Assembly (NCBI RefSeq): GCF_002269345.1
Contig: NZ_CP022889.1
Coordinates: 1-64,000, forward strand
Length of the DNA stretch: 64,000 bases
From: Tsuneonella mangrovi
GTDB taxonomy: Bacteria; Pseudomonadota; Alphaproteobacteria; Sphingomonadales; Sphingomonadaceae
Direction: 5' to 3'
Shown here: one piece after another, positions 24,538 to 33,659 of the stretch
Layout: each line of letters opens with the position of its first letter
Position numbering within the stretch: position 1 is the stretch's first letter
Program-made: the position numbers and the translations under genes
Notes under the pieces: generated by a model
Databases searched by the model: none
Told to the model about the DNA's origin: nothing
What the model saw: only the letters and a program-made list of their open reading frames with translations

Positions 24538-25347
24538 TCAGGCGGGCCTGCGATCGACGATCTCGCCGCCCTTGAGAGCAAGCGCGGTGCCGCGCGGCAA
24601 CGGCTCCCACTCGCCCTGGTCGAGCGGGACGGAGGCGAACAGGATTGTGTCTTCGCTGACCTCGTCGAGGATCGCCCCGTTGCAGCGCCATTCGCGGCCG
24701 TGCTCGTGCTTTTCGAAACGCCGGATATTGAGGCCCGGCTCGCGTGGTTCCGTCAGGCCATCGGCAGTCTCGTAGCGCCTCCGGTCGGCATGGACGAACA
24801 GGCAATCACCATCGAAAAACAGGAAGTTGGATGAACCGAGCTCGCGCATCTCGGCGGCGAGCCTGGCGAACACATCGAACCGCTCAGCCACTGCAGGCGC
24901 ACTCCCCAGCGCGTCGAGGCGATCGAGCAGGAGCAGGAAAACCAGTTCGGAATCGGTCTCGCCAACCCGATCTCCGACGACAGCGCTGGCACCTCGGCAT
25001 CCCTCGATTCCAGGCAGGTCGCCGTTATGCGCGAATGCGTGCAGCCGTCCGCCGCGCACCCTGGTGAACGGGTGGGTGTTGGCGAGCCTGGGCTGGCCGC
25101 GCGACGCGCGCCGGACGTGAGCGAGCAGCGTGCGGGTGGGGATCTCGCGCCTCACCACCATTCGCGCGAGCTCGCTGTCCGCCGCCGGGGCAGCCTCGCG
25201 GAACACATGCGCGTCGCGATCTTCAGCGAACAAGATTCCCCAGCCGTCGCGGTTGCGGTGCTTCTCGCCGCCTTCGGCGGCAAAGCTGTCCAGCTCGTAG
25301 CGGACGATGCCGGGCTTGGCAGAGCTCATCGCGAACAGTTCGCACAT
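24538..25347 (-). CDS. Class II glutamine amidotransferase (YafJ/EgtC-like)
   Basis: 269 residues from the ATG at 25347, chosen because the nucleophile must be Cys2 (MCELFAMSS). The Ntn-hydrolase glutaminase pattern follows: RDGWGILFAE, LLAHVRRASRG, NTHPF, FAHNGDLPG and VGDRVGETDSELVF. It lacks a synthase domain, like YafJ and EgtC, which hydrolyse amides in partnership with other enzymes or alone. The substrate is unknown. It is divergent from fumC across a 128-bp gap, and sits just outside the right boundary of the tRNA-Gln element. Confidence 0.85.
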   Translation of the reverse strand: MCELFAMSSAKPGIVRYELDSFAAEGGEKHRNRDGWGILFAEDRDAHVFREAAPAADSELARMVVRREIPTRTLLAHVRRASRGQPRLANTHPFTRVRGGRLHAFAHNGDLPGIEGCRGASAVVGDRVGETDSELVFLLLLDRLDALGSAPAVAERFDVFARLAAEMRELGSSNFLFFDGDCLFVHADRRRYETADGLTEPREPGLNIRRFEKHEHGREWRCNGAILDEVSEDTILFASVPLDQGEWEPLPRGTALALKGGEIVDRRPA

Positions 25348-25475
25348 CGTGATTGGTTCCCTTCGTCGGCTCAGGCGCTTATCACTTGGATCAACAACCG
25401 GCGAATTCACCCGTTCCGGGCGCGCCGGGCAATTTACGCCTCCCATGTGGCGGGCGATGGAATTGGAGAGCCACA

Positions 25476-26924
25476 ATGAGCGCGCCTCCCGAATTGCGCA
25501 GCATCCCGGTGGGCATCGACGCGACCGGCACGCGCACCGAATTCGATTCGATGGGCTCGGTCGAGGTGCCAGCGGACCGCTATTGGGGAGCGCAGACCCA
25601 GCGTTCCCTCGAACACTTCGCGATTGCCGATGATCGGATGCCGATCGCGGTCTATCGCGCTTACGGTGTGGTCAAGAAGGCCTGCGCGCTGGTCAATGCC
25701 GAGCTGGGCGTGCTGGACGGCTGGAAGGCGGATGCAATCGTTGCTGCGTGCGACGAAGTCATTGCCGGGAAGCTCGACGCGCATTTTCCGCTCTACGTGT
25801 GGCAGACCGGCTCGGGCACCCAGTCGAACATGAACGTCAACGAGGTCGTTTCCAACCGGGCGATCCAGCTGCTGGGCGGCGCGCTAGGTAGCCAGCAGCC
25901 GGTTGCGCCGAATGACGATGTCAACATGAGCCAGTCGTCGAACGACACCTTCCCGACTGCGATGCACATCGCAATCGAGTGCGAGCTGACCGAGCGGTTG
26001 CTACCCGAACTCGGCGCGCTGGCCGATTTGATGGAGGCCAAGGCCGGCGATTGGATGGACGTGGTCAAGATCGGCCGCACCCACTTGCAGGATGCTGTCC
26101 CGGTCACTGTCGGGCAGGAATGGATGGGCTGGGTCGGCCAGCTGCGCGAAGCTATCCTCGCGGTCGAACAGGCGCGCGAGGGGCTCTACGAACTCGCGCT
26201 GGGCGGCACCGCAACAGGAACCGGGCTGAATGCGCCCGAGGGCTTCTCGATGAAGTCTGCCGCGAAGATCGCCGAGTTGACCGGCAGGCCGTTCGTCACC
26301 GCACCCAACAAGTTCGCCGCGCAGGGCTCGCTCGATGCGTCGGTGCGTGTCTCTGCGGCACTCAGGGGCGTGGCAGTGGCGGTGATGAAGATCGCCAACG
26401 ACATACGCTGGCTTGCGTGCGGGCCGCGCTGCGGAATCGGCGAACTGAAGCTGCCCGACAACGAGCCGGGCTCGTCGATCATGCCGGGTAAGGTCAACCC
26501 GACGCAGTGCGAGGCGATAGTGATGATCGCGATCCAGGTCATCGGCGAAGACACCGCGACCGCGTTCGCCGGCAGCCAGGGCAATTTCGAATTGAACGCG
26601 ATGCGGCCGATCGTGGTCAACAACGTGCTCCACTCGATCGCAATCCTTGCCGACGGGTGCGAGAAATTCCGCAAGTACTCGGTCGAAGGGACCCAGCTCG
26701 ATCGCGAGCGGATCGACGGCTTTGTCGAGAATTCGCTGATGCTGGTGACCGCTCTGGCGCCGCACATCGGCTACCAGGCCGCAGCGCATATTGCGGAAGG
26801 GGCGGCGGCCAACGGCACGACCTTGCGCGAGGAAGCGCTCAAGTCGGGGAAAGTCAGCGCGGAAGACTACGACCGGTTCATCCGGCCCGCCGACATGGTT
26901 GGGCGAGGGCTTGGCGGCGCGTAG
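25476..26924 (+). CDS. fumC: Fumarate hydratase class II
   Basis: 482 residues from the ATG at 25476, with GGAGAG six bases upstream. Typical class II fumarase segments are present: DRYWGAQTQRSLEHF, VWQTGSGTQSNMNVNEV, the HLQDAVPVTVGQE region with the catalytic His, and the signature GSSIMPGKVNPTQCE with the active-site Ser. It converts fumarate to malate in the TCA cycle as an oxygen-stable, iron-free homotetramer. The reading frame runs upstream to 25353, but those codons show no family similarity. It is convergent with the small membrane protein gene at 26938. Confidence 0.97.
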   Translation: MSAPPELRSIPVGIDATGTRTEFDSMGSVEVPADRYWGAQTQRSLEHFAIADDRMPIAVYRAYGVVKKACALVNAELGVLDGWKADAIVAACDEVIAGKLDAHFPLYVWQTGSGTQSNMNVNEVVSNRAIQLLGGALGSQQPVAPNDDVNMSQSSNDTFPTAMHIAIECELTERLLPELGALADLMEAKAGDWMDVVKIGRTHLQDAVPVTVGQEWMGWVGQLREAILAVEQAREGLYELALGGTATGTGLNAPEGFSMKSAAKIAELTGRPFVTAPNKFAAQGSLDASVRVSAALRGVAVAVMKIANDIRWLACGPRCGIGELKLPDNEPGSSIMPGKVNPTQCEAIVMIAIQVIGEDTATAFAGSQGNFELNAMRPIVVNNVLHSIAILADGCEKFRKYSVEGTQLDRERIDGFVENSLMLVTALAPHIGYQAAAHIAEGAAANGTTLREEALKSGKVSAEDYDRFIRPADMVGRGLGGA

Positions 26925-26937
26925 GTGGTTGGATGAT

Positions 26938-27453
26938 CTAGGCGACCGTCGCCGCGCGGTTTTCCGCGATCCAGTTCTCGCAGAATTCGACCGCCTTCAT
27001 CGCCTTTTCGACTTCGGCAAGCGCGTCACTGTCGGTTTCCTGCGCTGAACGCAGCGCATCGAGATCGAACTCGATCTGCTGCTTGGCTTCAGAAACTGCG
27101 CCGGCGAATTCGTCGATCGTGCAGGTCTGCTGTTCGAGCAATTCGAATGCGGATTCGAGCCATTTTTCCACTTCGGCGCTGTAGCCGGAGTAGTCGACCG
27201 GTTCCGCAACGGCCGCTTCTGCGGCTGGCGACTCAGCCTCCCCGGGGAGCTCGACTTCAGCGATGCTGACGTATGGTTCGATTTCCTTGAGGCCAGCGTC
27301 CTGCAGCCGCTTGAGGCGCTCGGGCGTCATGCTCGGTGCCTCTTCCTCGGGCTCTGCCTGCACGCGCCGACGCAGTCTCGCACGCACGACGAAAGCGGCG
27401 AGCACGAGCACCGCCACGATCGCCAATACGATCCCGAGGACATCGAACGACAT
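26938..27453 (-). CDS. Membrane-anchored hypothetical protein (171 aa)
   Basis: 171 residues from the ATG at 27453. One N-terminal transmembrane helix (about residues 4-24) is followed by a basic stop-transfer segment (RARLRRR). The rest is acidic and helical, probably cytoplasmic, with coiled-coil potential and a Trp/Cys-containing C-terminal segment (VEFCENWIAENRA). No family recognised. It stands alone between fumC (convergent) and tRNA-Pro. Confidence 0.65.
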   Translation of the reverse strand: MSFDVLGIVLAIVAVLVLAAFVVRARLRRRVQAEPEEEAPSMTPERLKRLQDAGLKEIEPYVSIAEVELPGEAESPAAEAAVAEPVDYSGYSAEVEKWLESAFELLEQQTCTIDEFAGAVSEAKQQIEFDLDALRSAQETDSDALAEVEKAMKAVEFCENWIAENRAATVA

Positions 27454-27612
27454 CGCAATCCTTCTTCCAGCCTTGGCTGGCCCGTGCTCCGGCACGTGAC
27501 TGCCAAACCGCTGCTTACTGAACGAAAAAGGTTAATTTCGCGTGCGTTGTTGCCGACGAGAGGCGCGATGCGGGGGGCGAGCGGAATCAGTGCAGCCGGC
27601 AGATGGTGAAAA

Positions 27613-27689
27613 TGGTCGGGGAGAGAGGATTCGAACCTCCGGCCCCTGCCTCCCGAAGACAGTGCTCTACCAGGCTGAGCTACTCCCCG
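27613..27689 (-). tRNA. tRNA-Pro(CGG)
   Basis: On the minus strand the acceptor CGGGGAG pairs with CTCCCCG, the anticodon loop is TTCGGGA giving CGG, the T-arm has GGTTCGAATCC, and the CCA end is encoded (27613-27615). No integration scar is visible beside it. Confidence 0.95.
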
Positions 27690-27801
27690 ACCGTGTCGGC
27701 CCCGCGCTGGCGATGCCTCACGCGGGTCGAGGCAAGGCGCGCCCTATAGGCAGCGCTGCGCGGGGTGGCAAGCGGGCATTTACCGGTCTAGGGAATTGCC
27801 C

Positions 27802-28758
27802 ATGGCCAGCGCTGCGCAAACGACCGATTCTCCCGGCGAGACGCACTACGAACAGCATTACCTTGACCTGATGCGCCATATCTGGCTGCACGGCTCGGAG
27901 CGGGTCGATCGCACGGGTGTCGGCACGCGCTCGGTGTTCGGGGCGACCCTGCGATTCGATCTGGCGAACGGCGCGATGCCCTTGCTCACCACCAAGCGCG
28001 TCTATTGGAAAACGGCGACGCGCGAGATGCTGTGGTTCCTCACCGGGAACACCAATATCCGCCCGCTGGTCTTGCAAGGGGTCAAGATCTGGAACGAATG
28101 GCCGCACGCGAACTATGTCCGCGAGACTGGCGACCAGATCGCGCTCGACGATTTCGTCCAGCGGATCGCTGATGATGAGCAATTTGCCGAGCGGTGGGGC
28201 GATCTCGGCCCGGTTTATGGCAAGCAATGGGTCGACTGGCCGACATTCCGCTATCGCAAGGACGGCACTTACGAGCCGGGGCCGGGGATTAACCAGGTTG
28301 CCGAAGTTGTCGAATCGCTGAAGGTCAATTCGGGTAGCAGGCGGCACATCATCGAGGGCTGGAACGTCGCCGAGCTTGACCGGATGGCGCTTCCGCCATG
28401 CCACAAGACATACCAGTTCCATGTCGCGGACGGGAAGCTGAACTGCCTACTCTACCAGCGCAGCTGCGACGTTGCGCTGGGCTTGCCGTTCAACTTGTGG
28501 TCGGGTGCTTTGCTCCAGCGTATGATCGCCCAGCAGGTCGACCTGGAGCCAGGCGAATTCGTGTGGATGGGGGGCGATACCCACCTCTATCTCAATCACG
28601 CGCACCTGATCGAAGAGCAGCTTTCGCGGCAGCCGCAGGGCCGTCCGCGGCTTGAGATAACGCGGCGTCCGCAAAGCATTTTCGACTACCGGATCGAGGA
28701 TTTCGAAGTCTCGAACTACACGCCGCTCGGTGCTATCAAGGCTCCGGTGGCGGTGTAG
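27802..28758 (+). CDS. thyA: Thymidylate synthase
   Basis: 318 residues from the ATG at 27802; a TTG at 27796 would add two residues. The substrate-binding Arg is in RVDRTGVGTRS. The catalytic Cys is Cys200 in ALPPCHKTYQF. LPFNLWSGALLQRM and DTHLYLNH follow as in all ThyA proteins. It is longer than the 264-residue E. coli enzyme because of an insertion at about residues 105-165 (QIALDDFVQRIADDEQFAERW), common in longer ThyA proteins. It makes dTMP from dUMP using methylene-THF. Confidence 0.97.
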   Translation: MASAAQTTDSPGETHYEQHYLDLMRHIWLHGSERVDRTGVGTRSVFGATLRFDLANGAMPLLTTKRVYWKTATREMLWFLTGNTNIRPLVLQGVKIWNEWPHANYVRETGDQIALDDFVQRIADDEQFAERWGDLGPVYGKQWVDWPTFRYRKDGTYEPGPGINQVAEVVESLKVNSGSRRHIIEGWNVAELDRMALPPCHKTYQFHVADGKLNCLLYQRSCDVALGLPFNLWSGALLQRMIAQQVDLEPGEFVWMGGDTHLYLNHAHLIEEQLSRQPQGRPRLEITRRPQSIFDYRIEDFEVSNYTPLGAIKAPVAV

Positions 28759-28771
28759 CGCGGCGCCAACC

Positions 28772-28800
28772 TTGACCGCTCTCTCCGTTTGAAATAATAT
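28772..28800 (+). promoter_or_regulatory. Sigma-70 promoter of the branched-chain oxoacid dehydrogenase operon
   Basis: TTGACC, a 17-bp spacer and TAATAT: close to consensus and about 55 bp before the E1 alpha start. It lies in an unusually AT-rich stretch in the thyA-E1 alpha gap. Confidence 0.7.
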
Positions 28801-28853
28801 GTCGCAATCGTAAAAGATTGCTACTGGCGTCTTCTTACACGGGAGAGCAGCTT

Positions 28854-30146
28854 ATGGCCGACAGGCCGAACGGCACAGGGAACGCGGGGCATAATCGCCC
28901 GTCGCTGAGGCTCCATGTGCCAGAACCCAAATTCCGGCCCGGCGACGAGGTCGATTTCTCGCACCTGGCTATCAGCGAAGCGGGCGCGCAGCCGCGCCCC
29001 GACGAGACGTGCGATCCGGCGGAGACGAAACCGCTCGTGACCGATCTCGTTCGCGTTCTGGGCGACGACAACAAGGCGCATGGCCCGTGGGACCCGCGGC
29101 TCGACGCCGATACCATGCGCACCATGCTCGAGAAGATGGCGCTCACCCGCGCGTTCGATGAGCGGATGTATCGCGGCCAGCGGCAGGGCAAGACCAGCTT
29201 CTACATGAAGTGTACCGGTGAAGAGGCGACCAGCGTTGCCGCCGCAATGGCGATGGCGAGCGACGACATGGTATTTCCCAGCTATCGCCAGCAGGGCATA
29301 CTGATCACCCGCGGCTATCCGCTGGTAGAGATGATCAACCAGATATATTCTAACCGCGGCGACAAGCTGAAGGGCCGCCAGCTGCCGATCATGTATTCGA
29401 GCCGGGCACATAGCTTCTTCACCATCAGCGGCAACCTCGCCACGCAGACCCCGCAGGCGGTCGGCTGGGCGATGGCGAGCGCGATGCGCGGCGACAGCCG
29501 GATCGCGGCAACCTGGCTGGGCGAGGGCAGCACGGCGGAGGGCGATTTCCACGCCGCGTGCCTGTTCGCAACTGTTTACAACGCGCCGGTGATCCTCAAC
29601 GTGGTCAACAACCAGTGGGCGATTTCCAGCTTCTCTGGCTTCGCCGGAGGCGAACGGGCGACGTTTGCCTCGCGCGCGGTCGGATATGGCATGGCTGGGC
29701 TGCGGGTTGATGGCAACGATCCGCTGGCGGTCTATGCCGCGACCGCCTGGGCGGCCGAGCGCGCACGAGCCAACGCCGGACCGACGTTGATCGAACATTT
29801 CACCTATCGCGCTGAGGGACATTCGACCTCGGACGATCCGAGCGCCTATCGCTCAGCGCAGGAGCGGAACGAATGGCCGCTCGGCGATCCGATCATGCGG
29901 CTGAAGGACCACTTGATAGCGATCGGCGAATGGGATGAGGAGCGCCAGTCCGCGCTCGACCTCGAATGCGCCGAGAAAGTCAAAGCCGCGACCAAGGACG
30001 CGGAAAAGAACGGTATCCTCGGCCACGGCCTTCACCACCCGTTCCACACGATGTTCGAAGACGTGTTCGAAGAGCTGCCGTGGCATCTTGAAGAACAGGC
30101 CGACCAGGCGATCCGCGAAAGGAAGATCAAATGGCCTCACGCGTGA
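28854..30146 (+). CDS. bkdA1: Branched-chain 2-oxoacid dehydrogenase E1 alpha subunit
   Basis: 430 residues from the ATG at 28854 with GGGAGAG upstream. An N-terminal extension of about 65 residues precedes the E1 core, as in bacterial BkdA1. FYMKCTGEEATSVAAAMAM and the TPP motif GEGSTAEGDFHAA...VVNN are present. HSTSDDPSAYR is the phosphorylation-loop-type segment of the alpha subunit. It pairs with the E1 beta gene, which overlaps its end by 16 bp. The E1 heterotetramer decarboxylates the keto acids of Val, Leu and Ile and transfers the acyl group to the E2 lipoyl arm. Confidence 0.93.
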   Translation: MADRPNGTGNAGHNRPSLRLHVPEPKFRPGDEVDFSHLAISEAGAQPRPDETCDPAETKPLVTDLVRVLGDDNKAHGPWDPRLDADTMRTMLEKMALTRAFDERMYRGQRQGKTSFYMKCTGEEATSVAAAMAMASDDMVFPSYRQQGILITRGYPLVEMINQIYSNRGDKLKGRQLPIMYSSRAHSFFTISGNLATQTPQAVGWAMASAMRGDSRIAATWLGEGSTAEGDFHAACLFATVYNAPVILNVVNNQWAISSFSGFAGGERATFASRAVGYGMAGLRVDGNDPLAVYAATAWAAERARANAGPTLIEHFTYRAEGHSTSDDPSAYRSAQERNEWPLGDPIMRLKDHLIAIGEWDEERQSALDLECAEKVKAATKDAEKNGILGHGLHHPFHTMFEDVFEELPWHLEEQADQAIRERKIKWPHA

Positions 30147-31198
30147 TCGAGGACGACATTCCGTTCGGGCTGGAGGATGCGCCCGCACGCAACCTCAACA
30201 TGATCGAGGCGATCAACGACGCGCTCGACATCATGCTGAGCCATGACCCGTCGGTGATCATCATGGGCGAGGATGTGGGCTATTTCGGCGGCGTGTTTCG
30301 CTGCACCGCGGGCCTGCAGGAGAAATACGGCAAGACCCGCGTGTTCGATACGCCGATCAACGAATGCGGCATCATCGGTGCGGCTGTGGGGATGGGGGCC
30401 TATGGCCTGCGTCCGGTGCCCGAAATCCAGTTCGCCGACTACATTTACCCCGGGCTCGACCAGCTGATCTCCGAAGCGGCACGGCTGCGCTATCGCTCGG
30501 CGGGCGAGTTCATCGCCCCGATGACCGTGCGCAGCCCGTTCGGGGGCGGCATCTTTGGCGGACAGACCCACAGCCAGAGCCCTGAGGCGTTGTTCACGCA
30601 CGTGGCCGGGCTCAAGACCGTAATCCCCAGCACTCCGCACGATGCCAAGGGCCTGCTGATCGCTTCGATCGAGGATGATGATCCGGTGATCTTCTTCGAG
30701 CCCAAGCGCATCTACAACGGGCCATTTAACGGGTATTACGACAAGCCCGTCGAGCCGTGGAAGAAGCACCCCGACAGCAAGGTGCCCGAGGGTTACTATT
30801 CGATTCCCCTGGGCAAGGCGCGGACGGTGCGCGAAGGCGATGCGATCACGATCCTCGCTTACGGCACGATGGTCCACGTGGTCGATGCAGTCGCGCGCGA
30901 GAAGGGCGTCGACGCCGAAATCCTCGACCTGCGCACGCTGGTCCCGCTCGACATCGAAGCGATCGAGGCTTCGGTCGAAAAGACCGGGCGCTGCCTGATC
31001 GTACATGAAGCGACCCGCACCAGCGGGTTCGGCGCGGAACTTTCCGCGCTCGTTACCGAACGCTGCTTCTACCACCTCGAAGCCCCGGTCGAACGCGTGA
31101 CCGGGTTCGACACCCCCTATCCGCACAGCCTCGAATGGGCCTATTTCCCCGGCCCGGTTCGCATCGGCGAAGCAATCGACAAGATACTGGAAGCCTAG
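30131..31198 (+). CDS. bkdA2: Branched-chain 2-oxoacid dehydrogenase E1 beta subunit
   Basis: 355 residues. It carries the transketolase pyrimidine-binding domain with MGEDVGYFGGVFR, FDTPINECGIIGAAVGM and PEIQFADYIYPG, then the C-terminal transketolase domain (VVDAVAREKGVDAEILDLRT). The glutamate in FDTPINECG matches the residue that activates TPP. The gene starts inside the end of the alpha gene, so synthesis is coupled, and the E2 gene starts one base after its stop. The VFRCTAGLQ and FEPKRIY segments favour the branched-chain over the pyruvate type. Confidence 0.93.
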   Translation: MASRVIEDDIPFGLEDAPARNLNMIEAINDALDIMLSHDPSVIIMGEDVGYFGGVFRCTAGLQEKYGKTRVFDTPINECGIIGAAVGMGAYGLRPVPEIQFADYIYPGLDQLISEAARLRYRSAGEFIAPMTVRSPFGGGIFGGQTHSQSPEALFTHVAGLKTVIPSTPHDAKGLLIASIEDDDPVIFFEPKRIYNGPFNGYYDKPVEPWKKHPDSKVPEGYYSIPLGKARTVREGDAITILAYGTMVHVVDAVAREKGVDAEILDLRTLVPLDIEAIEASVEKTGRCLIVHEATRTSGFGAELSALVTERCFYHLEAPVERVTGFDTPYPHSLEWAYFPGPVRIGEAIDKILEA

Positions 31199-31199
31199 G

Positions 31200-32507
31200 A
31201 TGGCCCGTTTCACATTCAACCTGCCCGATATCGGCGAAGGCATTGCCGAGGCCGAAATCGTGGCGATGCACGTCAAGCCCGGTGACACGGTCAGCGAAGA
31301 CCAGCAGATTGCCGACATGATGACCGACAAGGCGACGGTCGAGATGGAAAGCCCCGTCTCGGGCAAGGTCGTCGAGGTCGCCGGCGAAGCGGGCGACGTG
31401 ATCGCGATCGGCTCGATGCTGGTGGTGATCGAGACCGAAGGCGACGTGCCCGAAGAGGTGCTGGCGGACAATGCCGCTGCCGCCGAGGCCGTGCCGGAAC
31501 CTGAGCCGGAGCCAATGGTAGAGGAGCCGGTCGAAGAACCTGCGAGCGCGCCGCCGCCAGCAGAACCCGCTCCGCCACCTCCGTCGCCACCCGCGCCCAA
31601 AGCTGCACCCACGCCGGTGATGAAAGCGTCGAGCGCAAAGGTCCTTGCTACCCCCGCGGTCCGCAAGCGCGCTGCCGAACTTGGGATCGATCTCGCAGAC
31701 GTTCGCCCGAACGAGGAAGGCCGCATCCGCCACGCCGATCTCGATGCATTCATTTCGTACGGCGCGCGGACCGGCCATGCCCCGGCTGGCATCACCCGGC
31801 CCGACGAAACCATCAAGGTGATCGGCTTGCGCCGCCGGATCGCGGAGAACATGGCTGCCGCCAAGCGCAACATCCCGCACTTCACTTACGTCGAGGAATG
31901 CGACGTGACCGAGCTTGAGCGCTTGCGCGCGCAGCTCAACGAAGCACGCGGAGATCGGCCCAAGCTTACGATGCTGCCGCTGCTCATCACCGCGATCTGC
32001 AAGACGCTGCCAGCTTTCCCGATGATCAACGCCCGTTATGACGACGAAGCGGGCGTAGTTACCCGGCACGGGTCGGTGCATCTTGGCATGGCGACCCAGA
32101 CCGACGGCGGCCTGATGGTTCCCGTGATCCGTGACGCGCAACGCCTGAACCTGTGGCAGCTTGCCGCGGAAATCGTGCGGCTGGCCAATGCCGCGCGTGA
32201 CGGTTCGGCCAAGTCGAACGAGCTTTCCGGTTCGACGCTCACGGTAACCTCGCTCGGGCCCCTCGGCGGGGTTGCAACGACCCCGGTGATCAACCGCCCC
32301 GAAGTGGCGATCATCGGCCCCAACCGGATCGTCGAGCGTCCGATGTTCGTGCCTGACGACAACGGCGGCGAACGCATCGAGAAGCGCAAGCTGATGAACA
32401 TCTCGATTTCGTGCGATCACCGGGTGGTCGATGGATGGGATGCGGCGAGTTTCATCCAGGCGATAAAGAGGCTTATCGAAGCCCCGGCACTGCTGCTGGT
32501 TGCTTGA
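31200..32507 (+). CDS. bkdB: Branched-chain 2-oxoacid dehydrogenase E2 (dihydrolipoyl acyltransferase)
   Basis: 435 residues. One lipoyl domain at residues 3-80 with lipoylated Lys in MTDKATVEM. A Pro/Ala/Glu-rich flexible linker follows (about 95-140). The peripheral-subunit binding domain is ATPAVRKRAAELGIDL. The C-terminal acyltransferase domain has HRVVDGWDAASF containing the catalytic His. It forms the core of the complex. An E3 (dihydrolipoamide dehydrogenase) gene does not follow within the window, so E3 is probably shared with another complex. Confidence 0.94.
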   Translation: MARFTFNLPDIGEGIAEAEIVAMHVKPGDTVSEDQQIADMMTDKATVEMESPVSGKVVEVAGEAGDVIAIGSMLVVIETEGDVPEEVLADNAAAAEAVPEPEPEPMVEEPVEEPASAPPPAEPAPPPPSPPAPKAAPTPVMKASSAKVLATPAVRKRAAELGIDLADVRPNEEGRIRHADLDAFISYGARTGHAPAGITRPDETIKVIGLRRRIAENMAAAKRNIPHFTYVEECDVTELERLRAQLNEARGDRPKLTMLPLLITAICKTLPAFPMINARYDDEAGVVTRHGSVHLGMATQTDGGLMVPVIRDAQRLNLWQLAAEIVRLANAARDGSAKSNELSGSTLTVTSLGPLGGVATTPVINRPEVAIIGPNRIVERPMFVPDDNGGERIEKRKLMNISISCDHRVVDGWDAASFIQAIKRLIEAPALLLVA

Positions 32508-32622
32508 CGCACAGGCACTGGACGGGCCCCTCTGACGCAGGGACTTCCGTGCCCAGATGTGGTAAGTCTTGGGTCTGGAAGGAAGCGTTCGAACCGAGCG
32601 CAAAATTGCCCGTTCGGGGCGG

Positions 32623-32651
32623 TTGACAGCCATCGCCACAAGCCTTAGTGG
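32623..32651 (+). promoter_or_regulatory. Candidate promoter of tRNA-Asp
   Basis: TTGACA with a 17-bp spacer to TAGTGG, ending 33 bp before the tRNA. The -35 is perfect, the -10 weak. Nothing else is recognised in 32508-32684. Confidence 0.35.
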
Positions 32652-32684
32652 CGCGGCTCCCAAGAGGCGCTGACGCGCAAATGC

Positions 32685-32761
32685 GCGGGTGTAGCTCAGT
32701 TGGTTAGAGTATCGGCCTGTCACGCCGAGGGTCGCGGGTTCAAGTCCCGTCACTCGCGCCA
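32685..32761 (+). tRNA. tRNA-Asp(GTC)
   Basis: Acceptor GCGGGTG pairs with CACTCGC (one G-T pair), the anticodon loop CTGTCAC gives GTC, the T-arm has GGTTCAAGTCC, and CCA is encoded at 32759-32761. Confidence 0.95.
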
Positions 32762-32805
32762 CTTGGGACCTTCATCCTGAAGTTGAATTTGAACCGGCCT
32801 GGTGA

Positions 32806-33021
32806 TTAACGCCAGTGGCCGGTTTCCATCCATGTCAGGAACCGCCGCAGCGGGGCGATCCACACGATCCCCAACACGACATAGACGATCGTCTGCGCCA
32901 GGGTGGGCCATTCGCCAATCAGCGGGGGCACATAGCGGGCGATCGCTGCCGCATATCCGGCCAGCACCACCAGCATCGCCAGTACGCCGAGCGGGATACG
33001 CAGGGTCGGTTCGGTTCTCAT
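32806..33021 (-). CDS. DUF2842 small membrane protein
   Basis: 71 residues from the ATG at 33021, which overlaps the stop of the upstream cyclo-ligase gene (ATGA). Two transmembrane helices (about residues 11-28 and 38-57) are joined by RYVPPLIGEWPTLAQ. A WIAPLRRFLTWM end is typical of DUF2842. The family is conserved in alphaproteobacteria and its function is unknown. Longer in-frame extensions run into the cyclo-ligase gene and are not used. Confidence 0.8.
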   Translation of the reverse strand: MRTEPTLRIPLGVLAMLVVLAGYAAAIARYVPPLIGEWPTLAQTIVYVVLGIVWIAPLRRFLTWMETGHWR

Positions 33022-33593
33022 ACAAATGGTCCGTAGAGGCGAGTGGGGGTTACGACGGCAGCGAGCGGTATATCGTGCCCTTCGCGCGGAAGTTCGTCGG
33101 CCAGTTGGCAATCCCACGCGAGCCCGATGGTGGTGGCGTCGGGATGGGCGGCCAGCCAGCGGTCGTAGTGCCCGCCGCCTTGCCCTAGCCGGTGACCATC
33201 CACAGTGAAGCCGAGCAGCGGCACGAACAGGACGTTCGGCACCAGCATTTCTGCTTCGGGTATCGGTTGCATCAGGCCAAACGGACCGTCTTCAAGGTCG
33301 GTTTCGCCGAACGGGTCGGTATGCTCGGCAAATTCCATGTCGGCCTTGCGTGCGGCGAAGCGGGGCAGGGCAATCCGGTGCCCGCGCTCGATGTAGTGCC
33401 TCGCGTAGCTCGCTGCGGGCGCTTCCATCGGGGTCGCACGGTACAGGCCGATCGTCGCACCTTCCGGCACCAGTTCGGCCAGCGGACCCGGCGGGGTGCG
33501 CAGCAGCAGCGCGCGGGTCACCTCGGGCAGCGCCGCGACGTAGCGTTTGCGCTCGGCGCGCAGGACTTTGCGTAGGGATTGCTTGTCGCTCAC
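33018..33593 (-). CDS. 5-formyltetrahydrofolate cyclo-ligase
   Basis: 191 residues if the start is the GTG at 33593, which has AAGGA six bases upstream; ATG codons at 33614 and 33650 lack a site. The family pattern is clear: DKQSLRKVLRAERKRYV, IGLYRATPMEAP, FVPLLGFTVDGHRLGQGGGHYDRWLA and GLAWDCQLADELP. It converts 5-formyl-THF to 5,10-methenyl-THF. In many proteobacteria this gene (ygfA/fau) directly follows 6S RNA and zapA, and that order holds here. Confidence 0.93.
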   Translation of the reverse strand: MSDKQSLRKVLRAERKRYVAALPEVTRALLLRTPPGPLAELVPEGATIGLYRATPMEAPAASYARHYIERGHRIALPRFAARKADMEFAEHTDPFGETDLEDGPFGLMQPIPEAEMLVPNVLFVPLLGFTVDGHRLGQGGGHYDRWLAAHPDATTIGLAWDCQLADELPREGHDIPLAAVVTPTRLYGPFV

Positions 33594-33659
33594 GGGGTAT
33601 CCTTGGCCGCACATCGCGCCAAAGTCGAGTTCGAGTGGCGGAACCACCATGGGTCGGTT

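Noticed and set aside
24107-24775. 222-codon plus-strand frame crossing attR
   Set aside because: It runs antisense to the integrase and across the attachment site into the antisense of the amidotransferase gene, so it is a chance frame.
30137-31885. 582-codon minus-strand frame with Ser/Gly-rich segment
   Set aside because: It is antisense to E1 beta and E2; the Ser/Gly runs are the reverse of the Pro/Ala linker of E2.
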